Assembly (NCBI RefSeq): GCF_910589235.1
Contig: NC_060969.1
Span: 1,280,001 to 1,344,000, forward strand
Source of the DNA: Vespa crabro
Lineage: Eukaryota > Arthropoda > Insecta > Hymenoptera > Vespidae
Direction: 5' to 3'
DNA: 64,000 nt
The position numbers and the translations under genes were made by a program. How positions within the stretch are numbered: the stretch's first letter is position 1; each line of letters opens with the position of its first letter. A model generated the notes under the pieces. It searched no databases. It was not told where the DNA came from and was given only the letters and a program-made list of their open reading frames with translations. Below, in pieces: positions 34,150 to 47,907 of this stretch.

Positions 34150-34640
34150 AAATATTTGTCGTCGTTAAATGCGAAATATAATCACCAATAAAAAAGCTGT
34201 CGCGAACCCAATATCGCGCGCTTAACAGAATATCCGTATTCACTTCGGTACCGTCCACGCGCAAAGCGGAAACGTTCCGCTCGACGGTCGAAGGAATTGT
34301 GACTGCGCCGGTCGGAACGCCGACGACGACGCCACCGCGACACGGCTGTGTGCTACGGCGACAACGCGTTCCCTGATTGGTTGGCTCGCATCGCCGCGAA
34401 ATGGTGGGAGCAAACCGAAGAACCACTCCGCGTCGTGCTCAGTTTAACGTTCGTTCTATCCTTGTCAGATTTATACGAACTCACGTCCTTGTCTTCTACT
34501 CTCTCTCTCTCTCTCTTTCTTTCTCTCTTTCTCTGTAGGTCTCTCAACGGTCTTCGTTCCGAAAGAGAATGAAGAGAAACGCGCGAGCGCGCTCGGGGCC
34601 TACGTCACGGTAGTCAATACCTCCACCTGCTCGATTTACC
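34150..34640 (-). promoter_or_regulatory. CpG-rich promoter-like island
   Basis: The densest CpG cluster in the window after the small island at 2.3 kb, in otherwise AT-rich DNA, with a CCAAT box (ATTGG at 34376-34380 on the plus strand). It is placed correctly to drive the minus-strand signal-peptide exon and could also be bidirectional. No transcript start can be assigned. Confidence 0.45.
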
Positions 34641-34697
34641 TGAGGGAAAGGAGGAGAGAAGGTGTATGCGCGCGCGCGCAAAACAGAGGGAGAAAGA

Positions 34698-34731
<34 letters not shown>

Positions 34732-36965
34732 GATATATATATATAGAGAGAGAGAGAGAGTCAGAGAATTCGGCAGGAACGCAGGAACTCTTTCCTGCGT
34801 CTCACACTCGACCTAAAAGTGGTACCTGCCAACCTGTGACTTCGTCCTCCCTCCTTCCCTCACCACCCCTCTCACCTATTTTACCTACCTACTTCAATTC
34901 TTTTGTTTCTTCTTTTTAACAGCCTCGAGAGATATGATCGGTACCAGCAGCCTAACATTTACAACCACTGACAAAGCAGACAAATGATGGTAGAGACATA
35001 AAAAAAATCTTTAGATATAAAATATATTTCTTTTTTTATTTTATTTTATTTTATTTAATAATAAAGTAACACATATACAGATATAACGCATACGTTACAC
35101 AAAGAAACATTTATATTTTTCAATGTTACCAATTCTCTTATAAAATGTAAGATCAGTCGTGTTCATCTTGGCACTGAACGATGTAAGAACTTTCCATTTT
35201 AAACGAGATACGTACATAAATACATATGTATGTACATCGTAATCTATCTTCTTATGTACCTTACCGTACCTATCGTCCTACATCTTGTCTTCTTCCGTTG
35301 TTTTCCGTAAAAAAAAGGCGTATGAACGTTTCCCGCGGGACTTGGATCCAGAATACACGTCATGCGAACATTCCCTTTGCAAAATAAATTTTCTTTCCTT
35401 GAGAAACGACGAAGTAGAAGGTTATTTCGTGTAGGAGAGTCTAACCTTTTTTTAAATTTAACTACAACAGCGCGACGATTTACTATGTCTGGCATAACTA
35501 TTTCAAGTTTCTCTCTCTACAAGAGAACCAACCAATCTCTCGTCCCCTCTTTCTCTCTCTTTCTCTCTCTCACTTCCCCCCCTTCGAGTCTGCCACCACT
35601 CATCACCATTTACCCCCTACCTCTTCGATAAGGATACATATATATATATCACGTCTCTATCCCCATTGTTTTTAGTTTCACCGCATTATTCGATTGATTA
35701 TATTCGTAATAGAAGTAAACAATTTAGTAAGAACCTTCCTAACCTCCTCAAGAATTTTATTATTACTACAGTGTATATGTATATCGTCTGAATACCTATA
35801 GAGAAGAAGGATGGGCAATAGGTCGTAAAATACGTACAACTAAACTTCAAAACGAATGCGAATGTCTCCTTGGAGAGCACTTATCACGGAATGCAAACGG
35901 GCCAAGTACTACGAGCTTTCGACGAACATCGACAAGATCGGCAAAAGTAAGAACGTAATATCGTTCTGGAATACTACCTTTAAAATGACATATATCATAA
36001 AACTTTAGTTTAAATTTGAATCTCTGATGTTGACGAAGGGTTATATTGAAATATAGAATATAGAGTTATAACCATTAATTTGAAGAAATTATATCTATAC
36101 GAAGAAAATATCTTTATTATATTTGGAAATAGTTAAAGAAAAATAAACACATACTTTCACCTAATAAAACCCTTTACTCAGCTACTTTGTGTAAATGTAT
36201 CACAACCTGTTACAACATGAGGCTTGTTTTCAAAGTGAAAACATTAGTAATCATGCAGTGCCGTAGCAAAGATATCGTGCTGTTTTTATAATTTCATTAT
36301 ATCGACTTAATCAACACTGGTGCTTCATTGTCCATATATAAGTGATAATAATTAATATTAATTCTTGCTATATTATCTCATTTCTCAAGTTTAAAACATT
36401 GAATTTAGTGTGTTGCACGTTTTATTACTATAGTACTGCTAATGATATTAAATATTATCTACAATTAGTGAGAATATATTGATAACTAGTGCATTAATTT
36501 AGTGTAAAAATGAAAAGTAGGAAATTGCTCTATTAAATGCCAGCAAATAGAGCATATCAGTGTCAACTTCATGATAATTTGCTGCGTTATAAATACCCAT
36601 TTATCTTCATTTAAGGTGAACATAATGCCACTTATTAACTGAAATCATAAAAAAGTATCAAGTAAATAAAATTTTAATGAACATGTTACATACAAATAAT
36701 GATAACCAACTTAATATTTAATGTTGTTACAACATTAAGATTCAATATTAAATATTGTTAATCAATTGAGTTATTAAAAGATTATAACTTGTGTAGCAGG
36801 GGAAAGAAGAAAATTTTGTTAACTGGAAGAAATAATCTTGTTAAATTGGAAAAAAATGTATATGATAAAAAAATAAGAAGTATATATATATATATACTAA
36901 ATCTTTCATACTTGTATGCACATAAACACAATACATAATATGTATTAATGTATATATATATTTAT
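34641..36965. other. Intergenic, between secreted-protein promoter and pyrophosphatase
   Basis: (TATG)n at about 34700-34735, a short (GA)n at 34745-34760, a GC-richer block at 35240-35480, then plain AT-rich sequence. The last few hundred bases are presumably the pyrophosphatase 3' untranslated region. Confidence 0.65.
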
Positions 36966-38220
36966 TTAATTGATTTTTTGAATCTTACCAATAGGCTCCG
37001 TCTTTTGTGATTCTCCTTTTTCTGGAGCTTTCTCTACTATCTCTTCAGCAGCTTTCAAAGTTATTTTATATGGACTACCATCTATAGTTACATTCGTACT
37101 ACAAATAAAAACGTTTATATCATTATATTTTCTATAAAAATCTAAGTTCTTGTTTGTGTTCACTAACCATGAAATTCCAGAAGTAGGCGAATCTTTTTTA
37201 ATAAGATATTGCCAATGTTGATTTACTTCTTCGATAATATGTAACGCAAAGTCTTTTGACTTAGCTTCACCATTAAAGGCAAATTGATTTTCTGGTTTAC
37301 CATCCGGAATTTTATAAATTTTAAACCATTCAATTGTAGCTTTCATTAAACCAGGAAAATGTTTTTCCATATCAGCTATATCTGAAGAAAGAAATTAATT
37401 TCTTAATAAGATTTTTACCAAGAACAAAAAATAAATGAGATACACAGAAATAACGTTTACCATTCATTTGATCTGCTAAAGGATCATTTACATCTATCAC
37501 AATAATCTTCCAGTCAGTTTCTCCTAAAATAATTATTGAAATGTCGATATTTTACAAAGGCAATTAGTAATTTGAATTGTTTTATTAAAACTAAAAGAAA
37601 ATACATTATTACCCTCATCAATGAGAGCAACAGCTCCTAGTACTTTGACTTTTAAAACTTCACCTCTTTTAGCAACCTGTGTTAATAAAATCATTTATTA
37701 GACATTAAATAAGAACTATGCTATATATAATTGTATAAAATAAGCATTTTCTTACTTTATAACCTATTTCAAGAACATCAATTGGATCATTATCTCCTTT
37801 ACATCCAGTTGCTTCATCCAGTACTTCTGGATTTTCCCATGTCTAGAATTACGACATAAGATATCAAACTAATTATTTACTTTTTTCTTATTTTCATAAT
37901 AATGAGTTTTATAATAAATAATTATGAAATGGAATTTCAATAGAATTTTAATAAATAAAAGAAGAAAAAGAAAAATGGAAATAAATTGCTTATGTCATAG
38001 TTAAAAGTAGCATTATGATGTAAGAAATAACTAGAGTGACATTTGATAATTCTTATCCTTGAACTACCATTACTACATATGTAGTATGATAACTACTACA
38101 CAGAGTATATATACATTTAAATCTTGAGATTAAATCAAATACTTCACTTCTTACACATGTAAAATGATAAAACTATTAACAAAAAATAAGAAATCACTTT
38201 ACAATTGTATTGAAATGATT

Positions 38221-38251
<31 letters not shown>

Positions 38252-39510
38252 ATAATACCTGAGGAAGAGCACCATAATTCCATATATAACCGTGGTGAGG
38301 AAAACAATTTGCAACATATCTTAATTTGCCTTTTTTAGTATCTTGTTTAATAGGATTTAATGACTCTACACGATTAATCTCCATTTTTGCGTTTGTCCAT
38401 CGTGGTATTTCAACAACCATATTAAAAATCTTATTTGTCTCGTCGGCATAAAGAGGAATGTCATGGAAGGGAGAAATTGGACCATCTTCGTTTTCTGTAA
38501 TATCCAAATCGTTTTGTTGTAGAAATATATATTTTAGAATTTTTATTTAATTATTAAAATTTAATTATTTTATCTAATTTTTAACGAAATTATATATTGT
38601 TTACAAAAAGCTTCAGTAAATATTGTCAATATTATTTTATCATTTAAATATATTTCAATTTGCAATATAGAATTGTCAATTAAAAATATAATTATTAGTT
38701 ACTTAAATAATTTTATTTATATGTTTAATTTATATATTAAAAAATTATTAATTTGAATGTTAAATACCGACGAGCGAATAGATGAATGAGTACGTAAACG
38801 AGCAAAACAAACAAAATAGTTTTTTTAACAGATTCTTAAAACATTTTACTTTCACTAAAGGTAAATGTCACTACACGACATTTAATCCAATCTCGAAATA
38901 TACAACTAATATAATTAATACAACGAAAAAAGAAAATATATATGTATACGTACAAAAAAATATTATAATTACATTATATATACTAATATTGAAATATTCA
39001 AAAAATTATTCATCATAAAATAAATCGTAAGTGATATTTAAAAAAAAGAGAAAAAATGTCGATAATTATCAGAATTTGTAATATCTTCTATAAAATGCAT
39101 TACGAATGACTTGAAATTATAAGAAAATAATAATAATAACAATGTAATTAGAGGATACGACAGAGATTATTAATTACATACGACATGCAAGACGATATAC
39201 TCGTATGCCCGCAACATGACCTTTTACGATCAAAGGCCAAATTTATAAAACACCGAAAAACGAATTTATGTTTTTAAGGTTATGTTTTTAATAACTTACT
39301 AAAATATATCCTATAATCTGTCGTGTTCAAACTACCCCTTTCGACGATTGTGTAAGACATTTTTCTAGCGAATTCTTGATAAATAGCACACTTCCGCGTT
39401 CTAACCAGATGGCCGGTTACTGCTAATCTCAATGGAATGGTGAACTTATTTAAACCAAATGAATGTAACACGTGCAACGTTACCAATGGCATTCTGATCA
39501 ATCCTGACAT
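36966..39510 (-). CDS. Nurf-38: Inorganic pyrophosphatase (family I, Nurf-38/PPA type), 6 exons
   Basis: Hydrolyses pyrophosphate to two phosphates; in Drosophila the orthologue is also a subunit of the NURF chromatin remodeller. Exons, 5' to 3': 39510-39300, 38494-38259, 37842-37756, 37676-37613, 37523-37461, 37381-36966. Junction phases all agree and give 358 codons plus TAA. The family signature DNDPIDV falls at residues 166-172, supplying the metal-binding aspartates 166, 168 and 171. Other family blocks are ISPFHDIPLYAD, GKLRYVANCFPH, YIWNYGALPQ and PDGKPENQFAF. The first ATG (39510) adds about 50 basic, acid-poor residues resembling a mitochondrial presequence; an internal ATG at 39360 (MSYTIVERG) would give a 308-residue cytosolic or nuclear form. 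The family match is certain; which start is used is inferred. It lies about 0.4 kb downstream of, and in the same direction as, the protease gene. Confidence 0.96.
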
Positions 39511-39900
39511 CTGTGACTGCTTAGAAGAAATAGATGTAAAGGTAAAAGATGATTTTTTTGAAGTTAATAGTAAAATATTTTATATTTTTATAAATGATTA
39601 TATTATTTTGTACATTAGCATATAACGTTAACTTGAACACATTCGAATAAAATGGTAGACAGTGCTAACAAATATATTATTCATCCATTATAAGCGACTT
39701 AGACCAATCAGAATATAACTTTTACGCGCGCACATTGAAATCAATTATAGAAAGCAAACATAATACAAACATAATATTAACGAATATATATATATATACA
39801 TGTAGACGCACACACAAACTAATATCTACTTTTACAATTGAAAAATGAGATTTATTACGTATACAATAGAATCCGAAATACGATTATAATATAATCATTA

Positions 39901-40410
39901 TTATATTAAATTTTCTATAATAAAATTAAGGAAGGACGAAACTTTCGAATAAACTCCAGGATAACCAGGTTCTGCACATCGATATCCATAAGATACAACT
40001 CCAATGAGATAGTAACTTTTATTATGAGGAGCCATCAACGGTCCACCACTGTCACCCTAAACAATTATTTATTTAGAACTACGTTAGTCATGTAAATGCA
40101 AAATTTGGAATATTTAATCATGTATATATGTTTGTGCATGTATAATAAATGCATGTTTACTTACTTGGCACGCATCTTTTCCACCTCTAGCAAAACCAGC
40201 ACATATAATACGATCGTCTATAACTGCATTCGTGAATGATTTAAATGAATTTTTGCATCTTTCTTGGTTAACTACAGGAATTTGTAATTCTAAAAGATGA
40301 CTACTCGATGGACCATCTAAAATTTTTTATAATGTTTATCTATTGACATTTCTTATATTTCACAAAAATTGATTTAATATTTTATATGACAATAATAAAA
40401 TAAAATAAAA

Positions 40411-40441
<31 letters not shown>

Positions 40442-40636
40442 ATATGCTTACTGAAATAAACTGCTCCCCATCCAGCAATGAAAGGGAAGGTATTATCAAA
40501 ATTAGAATGAATTAATGGCTCGATAATAGGTAAACAAATGGGATGAATATTTTCTATAATCAAAATTATTTATATAATTAATTAATTATATTACTTACTT
40601 CATAATCTATCATTTTTTTATTTCAATTTACTTTAC

Positions 40637-40688
<52 letters not shown>

Positions 40689-41279
40689 CAAAACTTACGT
40701 GAAAATGGAACGTCTTCTGCTAATTTAATAATAGCAATATCATTGGTATAACTCGTTGGATTGTATTTTGGATGTAGAATTTTATTTTCGATTAAAATGT
40801 CAATAGGATCAGCACCATCTGTGGTACTATTCAAATCCAAATCTCCGAGACGTGCCATAAATAAATCATTTCGTTGATAAACACAATGTCCTGCTGTGAC
40901 AACGTGTCGAACAGAAACTAAAGCTCCACCACAAAGAAATCGTGGTATATCTGGATTTTTTTTACTGCGATAGCCTAAAGCTGTTATCCATGGCCAACTG
41001 CCTAATAATATAATTAAATTATACCAAGTTATTATAATATTATGAAGTTATCTATAATATTAATTTTACTAATTTAATTAATAATTAAATTTCTTCAATT
41101 AATACGAAGCTTTAATAATTATTTATATATTTATAATAGAATTTATAATACTAATAATTTCATTATTAATTATTACTAATCAATATGACTGATTTATTTG
41201 TTAAATAATTTTAATAAGTATTACTAATTTATTTTCTACTATAATTCATTTATTACAGTATATTTAATATTATTAGAGA

Positions 41280-41331
<52 letters not shown>

Positions 41332-42901
41332 CATGTATGAATACTATAATATTATAATATTATATATAATATTAGCTATATTAGTAATACGGTATATACT
41401 TATATAAAATTTTTAATTATGATATAAAACGATTCTAATATTTATATACCTAATTAATTAACAAATAAATATTACTATAATTGTAATATATAAACAAAAC
41501 ATGACATACCCAATGTTGCCGGTACACCGTTAACAATTCTGTCATGTTCTCCATGACTGGTACCACAAATTGGTGGTTGTAGAGGACCGTAAGATGTAGT
41601 TTTAATCTCTTCGTTACTATTATTATTGTTATTGTCATCATTATTGTTAGGACAACAAACACGTGGATCATTACCTTCGAAACCACACACGGAAGCTCTT
41701 AAGAAATTGAACGTTTCTGATCGTTGTTCTTGCAAAATTTGCAGTAATGGTTGACACTGTTTAATATTTATGCAAAGACCATTGGATCCCAAAGGATTAA
41801 CACATGGCAGTGCATCTAGAAAAGACAATTAATGGTTATATTAAAACATAAAAAAATATCTAATTGTCTTTGATAAGAATTTTCCTAATCATTCATATAT
41901 TAATCATTGAATTATGTCGAAGATTTCAGGGTCAAGGATCTTTACTGTTGAATGATAAAGTCATGTATCATCTGCATATATCATATGAAATGATCATTAC
42001 GAGAACACGTATTATTTTTTTCTTTTTTTTTTTTTATAAATATATAATATTTATGTAATGTTTTTGATAGCTATGGGTAAATGGTAGGAATTAATTACTA
42101 TACAAAGAAAATAATGAAAGAAAAAAGGAACTAATTTATTGTTCATAGCTAATCAATAAAATAGTTTTTTCAAAAGTACCATCGTAGTTATGTTGCATAC
42201 AATAACGTATAAAAAAATCGTTAAAATCACATTATCTACAAAGTATTTATTATATGTGATGTAACAATCGTTAGAAATAATCGATTATTAAATACGTAAT
42301 GGAAAAATAGCTCGGGTACTTTCAAAATTTAATCGGAAATTATATAATCAATATGATTCTACGAATTTGAATAGAATTTAAACAGTCAGTTGTTAAAATC
42401 TGGTTGACCTTAACCAACGAATAAACTTTCTCGATATAAAGGCTTAAACCTTGGCCGTATTCGAACTTTCATTCCAATCGAACGACGAACTTCTACGAAG
42501 AAATAAATTAAGCGATTAAATTAGCTTGAATCATTAAAATCATTTCTTATTTTTCTTTTATTCTATCTCGCTCTTTTTTTCCGTTCCTTTATTATTTCTT
42601 TTTTCTTTCATTTTACAAGCAGGAACGAGTTTTTTTTCGTGCAACCTGCGTTTTAAATCGAATAAAATTGATCAACGATCCATTCACATTAAAAATCAAG
42701 CTATCGAACGAAGATGTTCCATTAACATTGGACTCAGAATCTATGATCATAGCGTGAAGGCTAAACGTTGGAATTTTCCAAGAACGAAATATTCAAGAAT
42801 TTCGCAAAACGTTAACGGAATTACGAACCTTGAGCCGATGCGTAATACGGCAATATTTGTAGAAGACCAAGGAAGCTAATCAATGATCCAATGATCCACA
42901 T
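39901..42901 (-). CDS. CLIP-domain trypsin-like serine protease (bee venom serine protease-like), 6 exons
   Basis: Secreted protease zymogen. Exons: 42901-42829, 41815-41510, 41001-40699, 40553-40452, 40316-40165, 40056-39901; phases agree and give 363 residues. Residues 1-23 form a signal peptide ending at YYASAQ. A CLIP domain follows with six cysteines (29, 39, 45, 68, 78, 79), then an Asn/Asp-rich linker, then a tryptic activation site R117/IVNG. The catalytic triad is complete: H165 (TAGHC), D214 (NDIAI) and S315 (GDSGGP). D309 at the base of the pocket predicts cleavage after Arg/Lys. Known CLIP proteases act in Toll and prophenoloxidase cascades, and the closest family I recognise is the bumblebee Bi-VSP type, found in venom and haemolymph. 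Whether this gene is expressed in venom gland or blood cannot be told here. The first donor (GTTCGT) is weak but keeps the frame; intron 1 is about 1.0 kb. Confidence 0.94.
40639..40683. repeat. (TA)n tract inside a protease intron
   Basis: Alternating TA between protease exons 3 and 4; an (AAAT)n tract at about 40398-40442 lies in the next intron. Confidence 0.9.
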
Positions 42902-43594
42902 TTTTTAAAATATTTATCGACGTTACTTCACTTGAAAGAATCACAGGATATACTGAAATAAAATACAAGTGATTTCGATTATTCATGTATCCTTTCTGTT
43001 TGTTTTCTCGATCGTATTTCGAAAACAAGAGATTATTCGGAAAAAAAATGATAAAAAGATAAGAAAAAAAGAAAACAGGTAAAAGGATGTAACGTCTATA
43101 CGATTCATCATGTAATAATGATTACGCTAGATCGCAAATTATAATATTTCATTACACATTCGAGGAATTTTAACGAGTATGTTTATCAAACAGTTCAAAT
43201 AAATTTAATGATATATGTTATAGTTGATATTTATTGACATAGATATGTACAAATCTATTTTCACTCTCTCTCTCTCTCTATCTTTCTCATCAATATAATT
43301 TACAAGTAATCAATAATTTCAATATATACCTGTACATACACACACACACATATATATACTTTTCAGTCTTTCCTTATTTTTTATGTAATATTTGTCATAT
43401 ATATTCAAAATACTTAACAGTATGATGATGCTTCCGCGTATCAATACACAGAACACTCCGAACAGAATACTGAAAAATATAGATGCCAGTTTACCTTTTT
43501 ATTATTCAATGACAGTACTATAAGCATAATTAGTCAATACAATATAACGCGTATGCGTCGCATGTGTTAACTTTAACTCTTTAATAATACTCTT

Positions 43595-43631
<37 letters not shown>

Positions 43632-44782
43632 GAGAAAAAAGTTCTGCTTGGTTACTCTTGACATTGGACACATGCAAATAAATATACTTATTGCGATATT
43701 ATATCGTGATAACAATTCACTGATAGAACTTCATTTTTCATCCGCTACTTCCTGTGACATTAATTCAATGTCAACGGTAATGATCGTGAAAAAGGGATAG
43801 TCCATTCGGATAATAGATATTATTGAATTTTGTGATAAAACATTGATAACATAATTAATAATAATTATATATCTTATAAGATGTAATCATGAAGAATCGA
43901 AATAAGAAATAAGAATAAAAAAAAAAAAGAAAGAAAAAGAATACCAAGTTAAAGATAATTTACAAAGAATGATCCATGCTTTTATTACCGATCGATGCGA
44001 TCTAATAAAGTAAAAAAAAAAAGAATTAATCGCTGATCTATAATAAATGATATAATGATTGGAATAAAAGGAATTCAGAAATGATCCACAGAAATACAAG
44101 TTCCTTGTCTACTATACCATAAATACACGATGACACAACACGAATTTAAAAATTGACTTTCAAGATGAAATAACACTCACAAGAATTCTTTTTCGATTCG
44201 TCTAAAAATTAATGTTAAATATTTAATTGTTACTTCTGTGTGCATTTGTGCGAGTGCGTATGTGTATATAGGAAAACAAATTACGCGATAGTTAACGACG
44301 GAATAATGCAAGATGAGGTACGAAAAGAAAAAAACAAGAGAAACGGTAAAGATCGTCTCACTCACGGATCGTTAACTTAAGACGAGAAATTACGTAGTGT
44401 ACGTTGATGATGCCGCTAAGAGACTGCACGATATTACGGTAACATTCTCTTTATATTCGTTGGGAAATGCACAATACTAATACTATCGGTTGTTGCACTA
44501 CTAATTTATTTCTTCACAATAAAGTGGTAACTTACGAACTATAGTATGTGAATCATTATTTTTTACAATTACGGATTAATGAAGATAATTATTTATTTTC
44601 TGAGTTTCTAGTATTATACATTTATCAGAAAGATAAATTGTTTCAACGATTAATATATAGAACGCGAGTTATGCAATAATATTAATTATATAAATTAATC
44701 ATCGTTTGTTTTTAAACATTTCTTTTATCTTGTTTCTTTTCTTTCTATAATAAAAGATTAAAAGTAATAAGATTATTATTAT

Positions 44783-44834
<52 letters not shown>

Positions 44835-45319
44835 TGTATGTGCGTGTGTGTTGTTTTTAAAATTATAATAATATGTTATTAATAAAAATACAATAATTAA
44901 TGCTTAAAAATATCTTTGTTTTTATACAATATTTATTTTTAGAAAATTATGTAAGTTATAAAAATAAATTTATAATGCTGCCCGATTTAAAATGATATAA
45001 ACAAAGCGCCATATTATTCGTATATGAAGTATTGTGTTTCCCGCGCTGACTCATGGGAGAATATCGGTTAATTAACACGACCTTTGCTACGATCCTTTAA
45101 AAAGTGTCCTCGATTCGAGATAAACATAATTTCAATTTCCAAGTATTTTGAAAGAAATCTAGAATATACAATAATTATGATACATATTTATTTTTACATA
45201 TGTAGTTACATATAATAACATATAATTACGGATACATTCATCATAACAAAATTACATTTTACATTGCTCTTGGAAATTTTATAAAATTTATGAATAATTT
45301 TTGTATTCATCTAATATTT

Positions 45320-45383
<64 letters not shown>

Positions 45384-45477
45384 CTATGTATATATACATG
45401 TATATATATTGAACATAATGTCTGTTGTTTGTTTCTATTAAAATTATATCCTTTGGCATGTTTATCAAAACATAGTC
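42902..45477. other. Intergenic, upstream of the protease
   Basis: AT-rich. A (GA)n tract at 43600-43626 and (GT)n at 44801-44832. No reading frame with coding character; the protease promoter is presumably in the first few hundred bases. Confidence 0.65.
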
Positions 45478-45539
45478 ATTAGGTGAGTAATATATTTGTA
45501 AAAATATATATATTTTTACAAATATATTACTCACCTAAT
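45478..45539. repeat. Perfect 62-bp palindrome
   Basis: Bases 45478-45508 are the exact reverse complement of 45509-45539, with no spacer. The arms are not a simple TA run: each starts with ATTAGGTGAGTAATATATTT. It lies in gene-free sequence between the protease and Warts, 100 bp from a (TA)n tract. Confidence 0.9.
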
Positions 45540-46679
45540 ATAATATAAATTATTCTAATTATTTTTTGATGCAAGTTTAATTATAAGTAATATATATTAA
45601 TTATAAATTTTTCATTTATTATATAACAATATGTATGTGTGTATATCATACATTTCTTTACGTTGTTATTCTATATTTTAATATAATAAAATAACAAATA
45701 CACTGAATTCAAAAAAAAATAATTTATATATATATATATTTATATATTTATTTATTTATTTTTATTTATATATATACATATAAATGTATATATATTTAAT
45801 TACATAAAATATATATTTATATTCGAATAGGTATACAATTAAATGCATTCAATTATTGTTAACCTTCAATAGGTCATATACTCGTACTTGCATTAATTGG
45901 AGGCTTTTAGCTTCTATTAGCTTATATATAAAATAACCGTTACATGCGATTGGACGAAAACGTTAGAAAGCACCAATCATTGACAATCATTAAATAGATA
46001 TAAAATTGACATTTCTTTTTTTTTTTCATACAACAGAAATTCTCTAAAATAAAAAAATATCATTAAAAACGTGTACTATTAACTTCTTAAACTATGAAAT
46101 TTAATTAATAGCAACAATTAAATATATTTCATGTTCATTAATCTATAATGATTTTGTAATCATTAATTAAGTCATAAAAATAAATTTTGTAATTTTTCAT
46201 GTTTTTTCTAATTGTCGTTATATTTAAAAAAAAAAAAAAAAGAAAAAAACATATAATAATTAATAATTAATAACGAGGCAATATCAATATATATTCAATA
46301 CGTATATATTTATCTATGAATATATAATAATAAATATTGAACACAATATGTTCAGTAACGCACTACGTTTACAAAGTCTTCTAGATCGACCAATCGGAAC
46401 ATTAGATAAGCACTTGTTACATTTAAATACGAACGATTGGTAGAGAATCGTGTTGACATCCATTTACCATGGAGATGCACTCTCGTATTACCAACAATTG
46501 ACCGAGGGATCACTCTGAAATATAGCTTTAGCAAACTAAAATGTATTTTCTTCAAATAAACGGGAAATCTCATTTAGAGGTCCTATCACTATGTTAATAT
46601 GGAGATTCATTGGTTTTTCTTCACATAGACTTTATGCACACCGTAAATTACGAAAAAGAGTGTCAAGTCGGTGTAGGAA
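45540..46679. other. Intergenic, before the Warts promoter
   Basis: AT-rich to about 46330; from 46350 to 46560 composition is more complex, with a 73-codon minus-strand frame that has no family match or splice sites I trust. Confidence 0.55.
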
Positions 46680-47431
46680 TGTGGCACTTCAAAATGGCTG
46701 CCAGTCACTTTAGTAATTTACGGCTCTATCTTTCTTTGTTATCGCTTGTATAATTACGACGGTGGATCAAGAAAGAGAACATTTGAATTAATCCAAAAAT
46801 AGTGTATCATACGTTCAACAGGCACATTATAGTCGTTAAATGGATCTTAGAAAAACGTGAGAACGGAATATGCTCAGGAATCACATTCTCGTCACCATTG
46901 CTTTAAAAGAACTTACTTGAAGTATTTCTTTGGCGAACACCTTAATTGTGTGTTGAATAAAGTGTTTAAGAACGACAGATTATATATAGAGAGAATTTAT
47001 AATCGATTAAATAGCACCTATATAGAATAGGTTAAGCTTGGAGATGAGCCCTATCATGTACGAGAATACGATGAGCACTTCTTGAAAATTTTGTGTACAC
47101 CGATGTTTTATTATAGTTCTTGCAATTTCGCACATAAAACATGCACGAAATTGTAAGCCATTCGATGGTATATAACAAAGCTGATCATTTTATTTTCTAT
47201 CAGTAACAAGTTTAGCCATCTATAATTTACAGACTGTATTATACTATTTCTTCCCATGAATTATAAAAAACATATACTTTTAATGTGACATTAATGCAAG
47301 TGAAGTATTTTCATAACGCAGTGTTGCATCCAACCCTTTGTGTATTGTGGATCGCTAGACTATATATCGTTTCTACTACCATGACAGCCCAGAGCATCTA
47401 TGCAAAAGTACATTAACATCGATCCTGTTCT
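46680..47431 (+). promoter_or_regulatory. wts: Probable Warts promoter and noncoding first exon
   Basis: This stretch is less AT-rich than its flanks and ends in a strong donor (T|GTAAGT, exon end 47431). The next acceptor is TTGTAG at 47780, just before the Warts start region, so a noncoding exon ending at 47431 joined to 47781 is the simplest model. A Pho/YY1-like motif (AAAATGGCTGCC) lies at 46691-46702. The transcription start cannot be fixed from sequence. Confidence 0.5.
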
Positions 47432-47807
47432 GTAAGTATTATTGTCAATTATTATTATATGTATATATTTTCGTTATCTTATATAGTAATATTATTGTTC
47501 ATTTATACATCGAGATTATAAGGTTTTCTACAATACAAAAAAGTAACATATAATAAATAATATAAAGAATAATCAAATGAACTATATTAAAGTTGTTTTA
47601 TAACAATAATAATCTTTCTTAATTTATAAATATATGATGTCAAATTTTAATGAAACTATAAGCACAAAATTTTTTAAGTATCAATATAAAATAATTGCTA
47701 ATATTAATGGTAGCAATAATATATTATTTATGTTTATATTATAAATTTTAAATATCTATAATCAGATATTTTAATTGTAGATATATATATGCCACAGCCA
47801 GATTAAA

Positions 47808-47829
47808 GCTAGGTCCCTAAGGACCTAGC
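47808..47829 (+). promoter_or_regulatory. Stem-loop directly before the Warts start codon
   Basis: The arms GCTAGGTCC (47808-47816) and GGACCTAGC (47821-47829) are perfectly complementary around a CTAA loop, ending 10 nt before the Warts ATG. In the mRNA this would be a 9-bp hairpin at the initiation site. The base after it begins an upstream ATG. Confidence 0.6.
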
Positions 47830-47907
47830 ATGGGCCACTATGAATCCACCTGCGGTCAGCAAATCGAGCACTCGTGGCTCTGGATACCATCAAAAAGCAC
47901 TAGCTGA
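47830..47907 (+). other. Upstream ORF overlapping the Warts start
   Basis: An ATG in good Kozak context (AGCATGG) opens a 25-codon frame, out of frame with Warts, ending in TGA at 47905-47907. It overlaps the first 68 nt of Warts. Such an upstream frame would be expected to lower Warts initiation; a conserved function is not shown. Confidence 0.5.

Noticed and set aside
39437..39625. Plus-strand 62-codon frame over the pyrophosphatase first exon
   Set aside because: Antisense shadow of a conserved coding exon.
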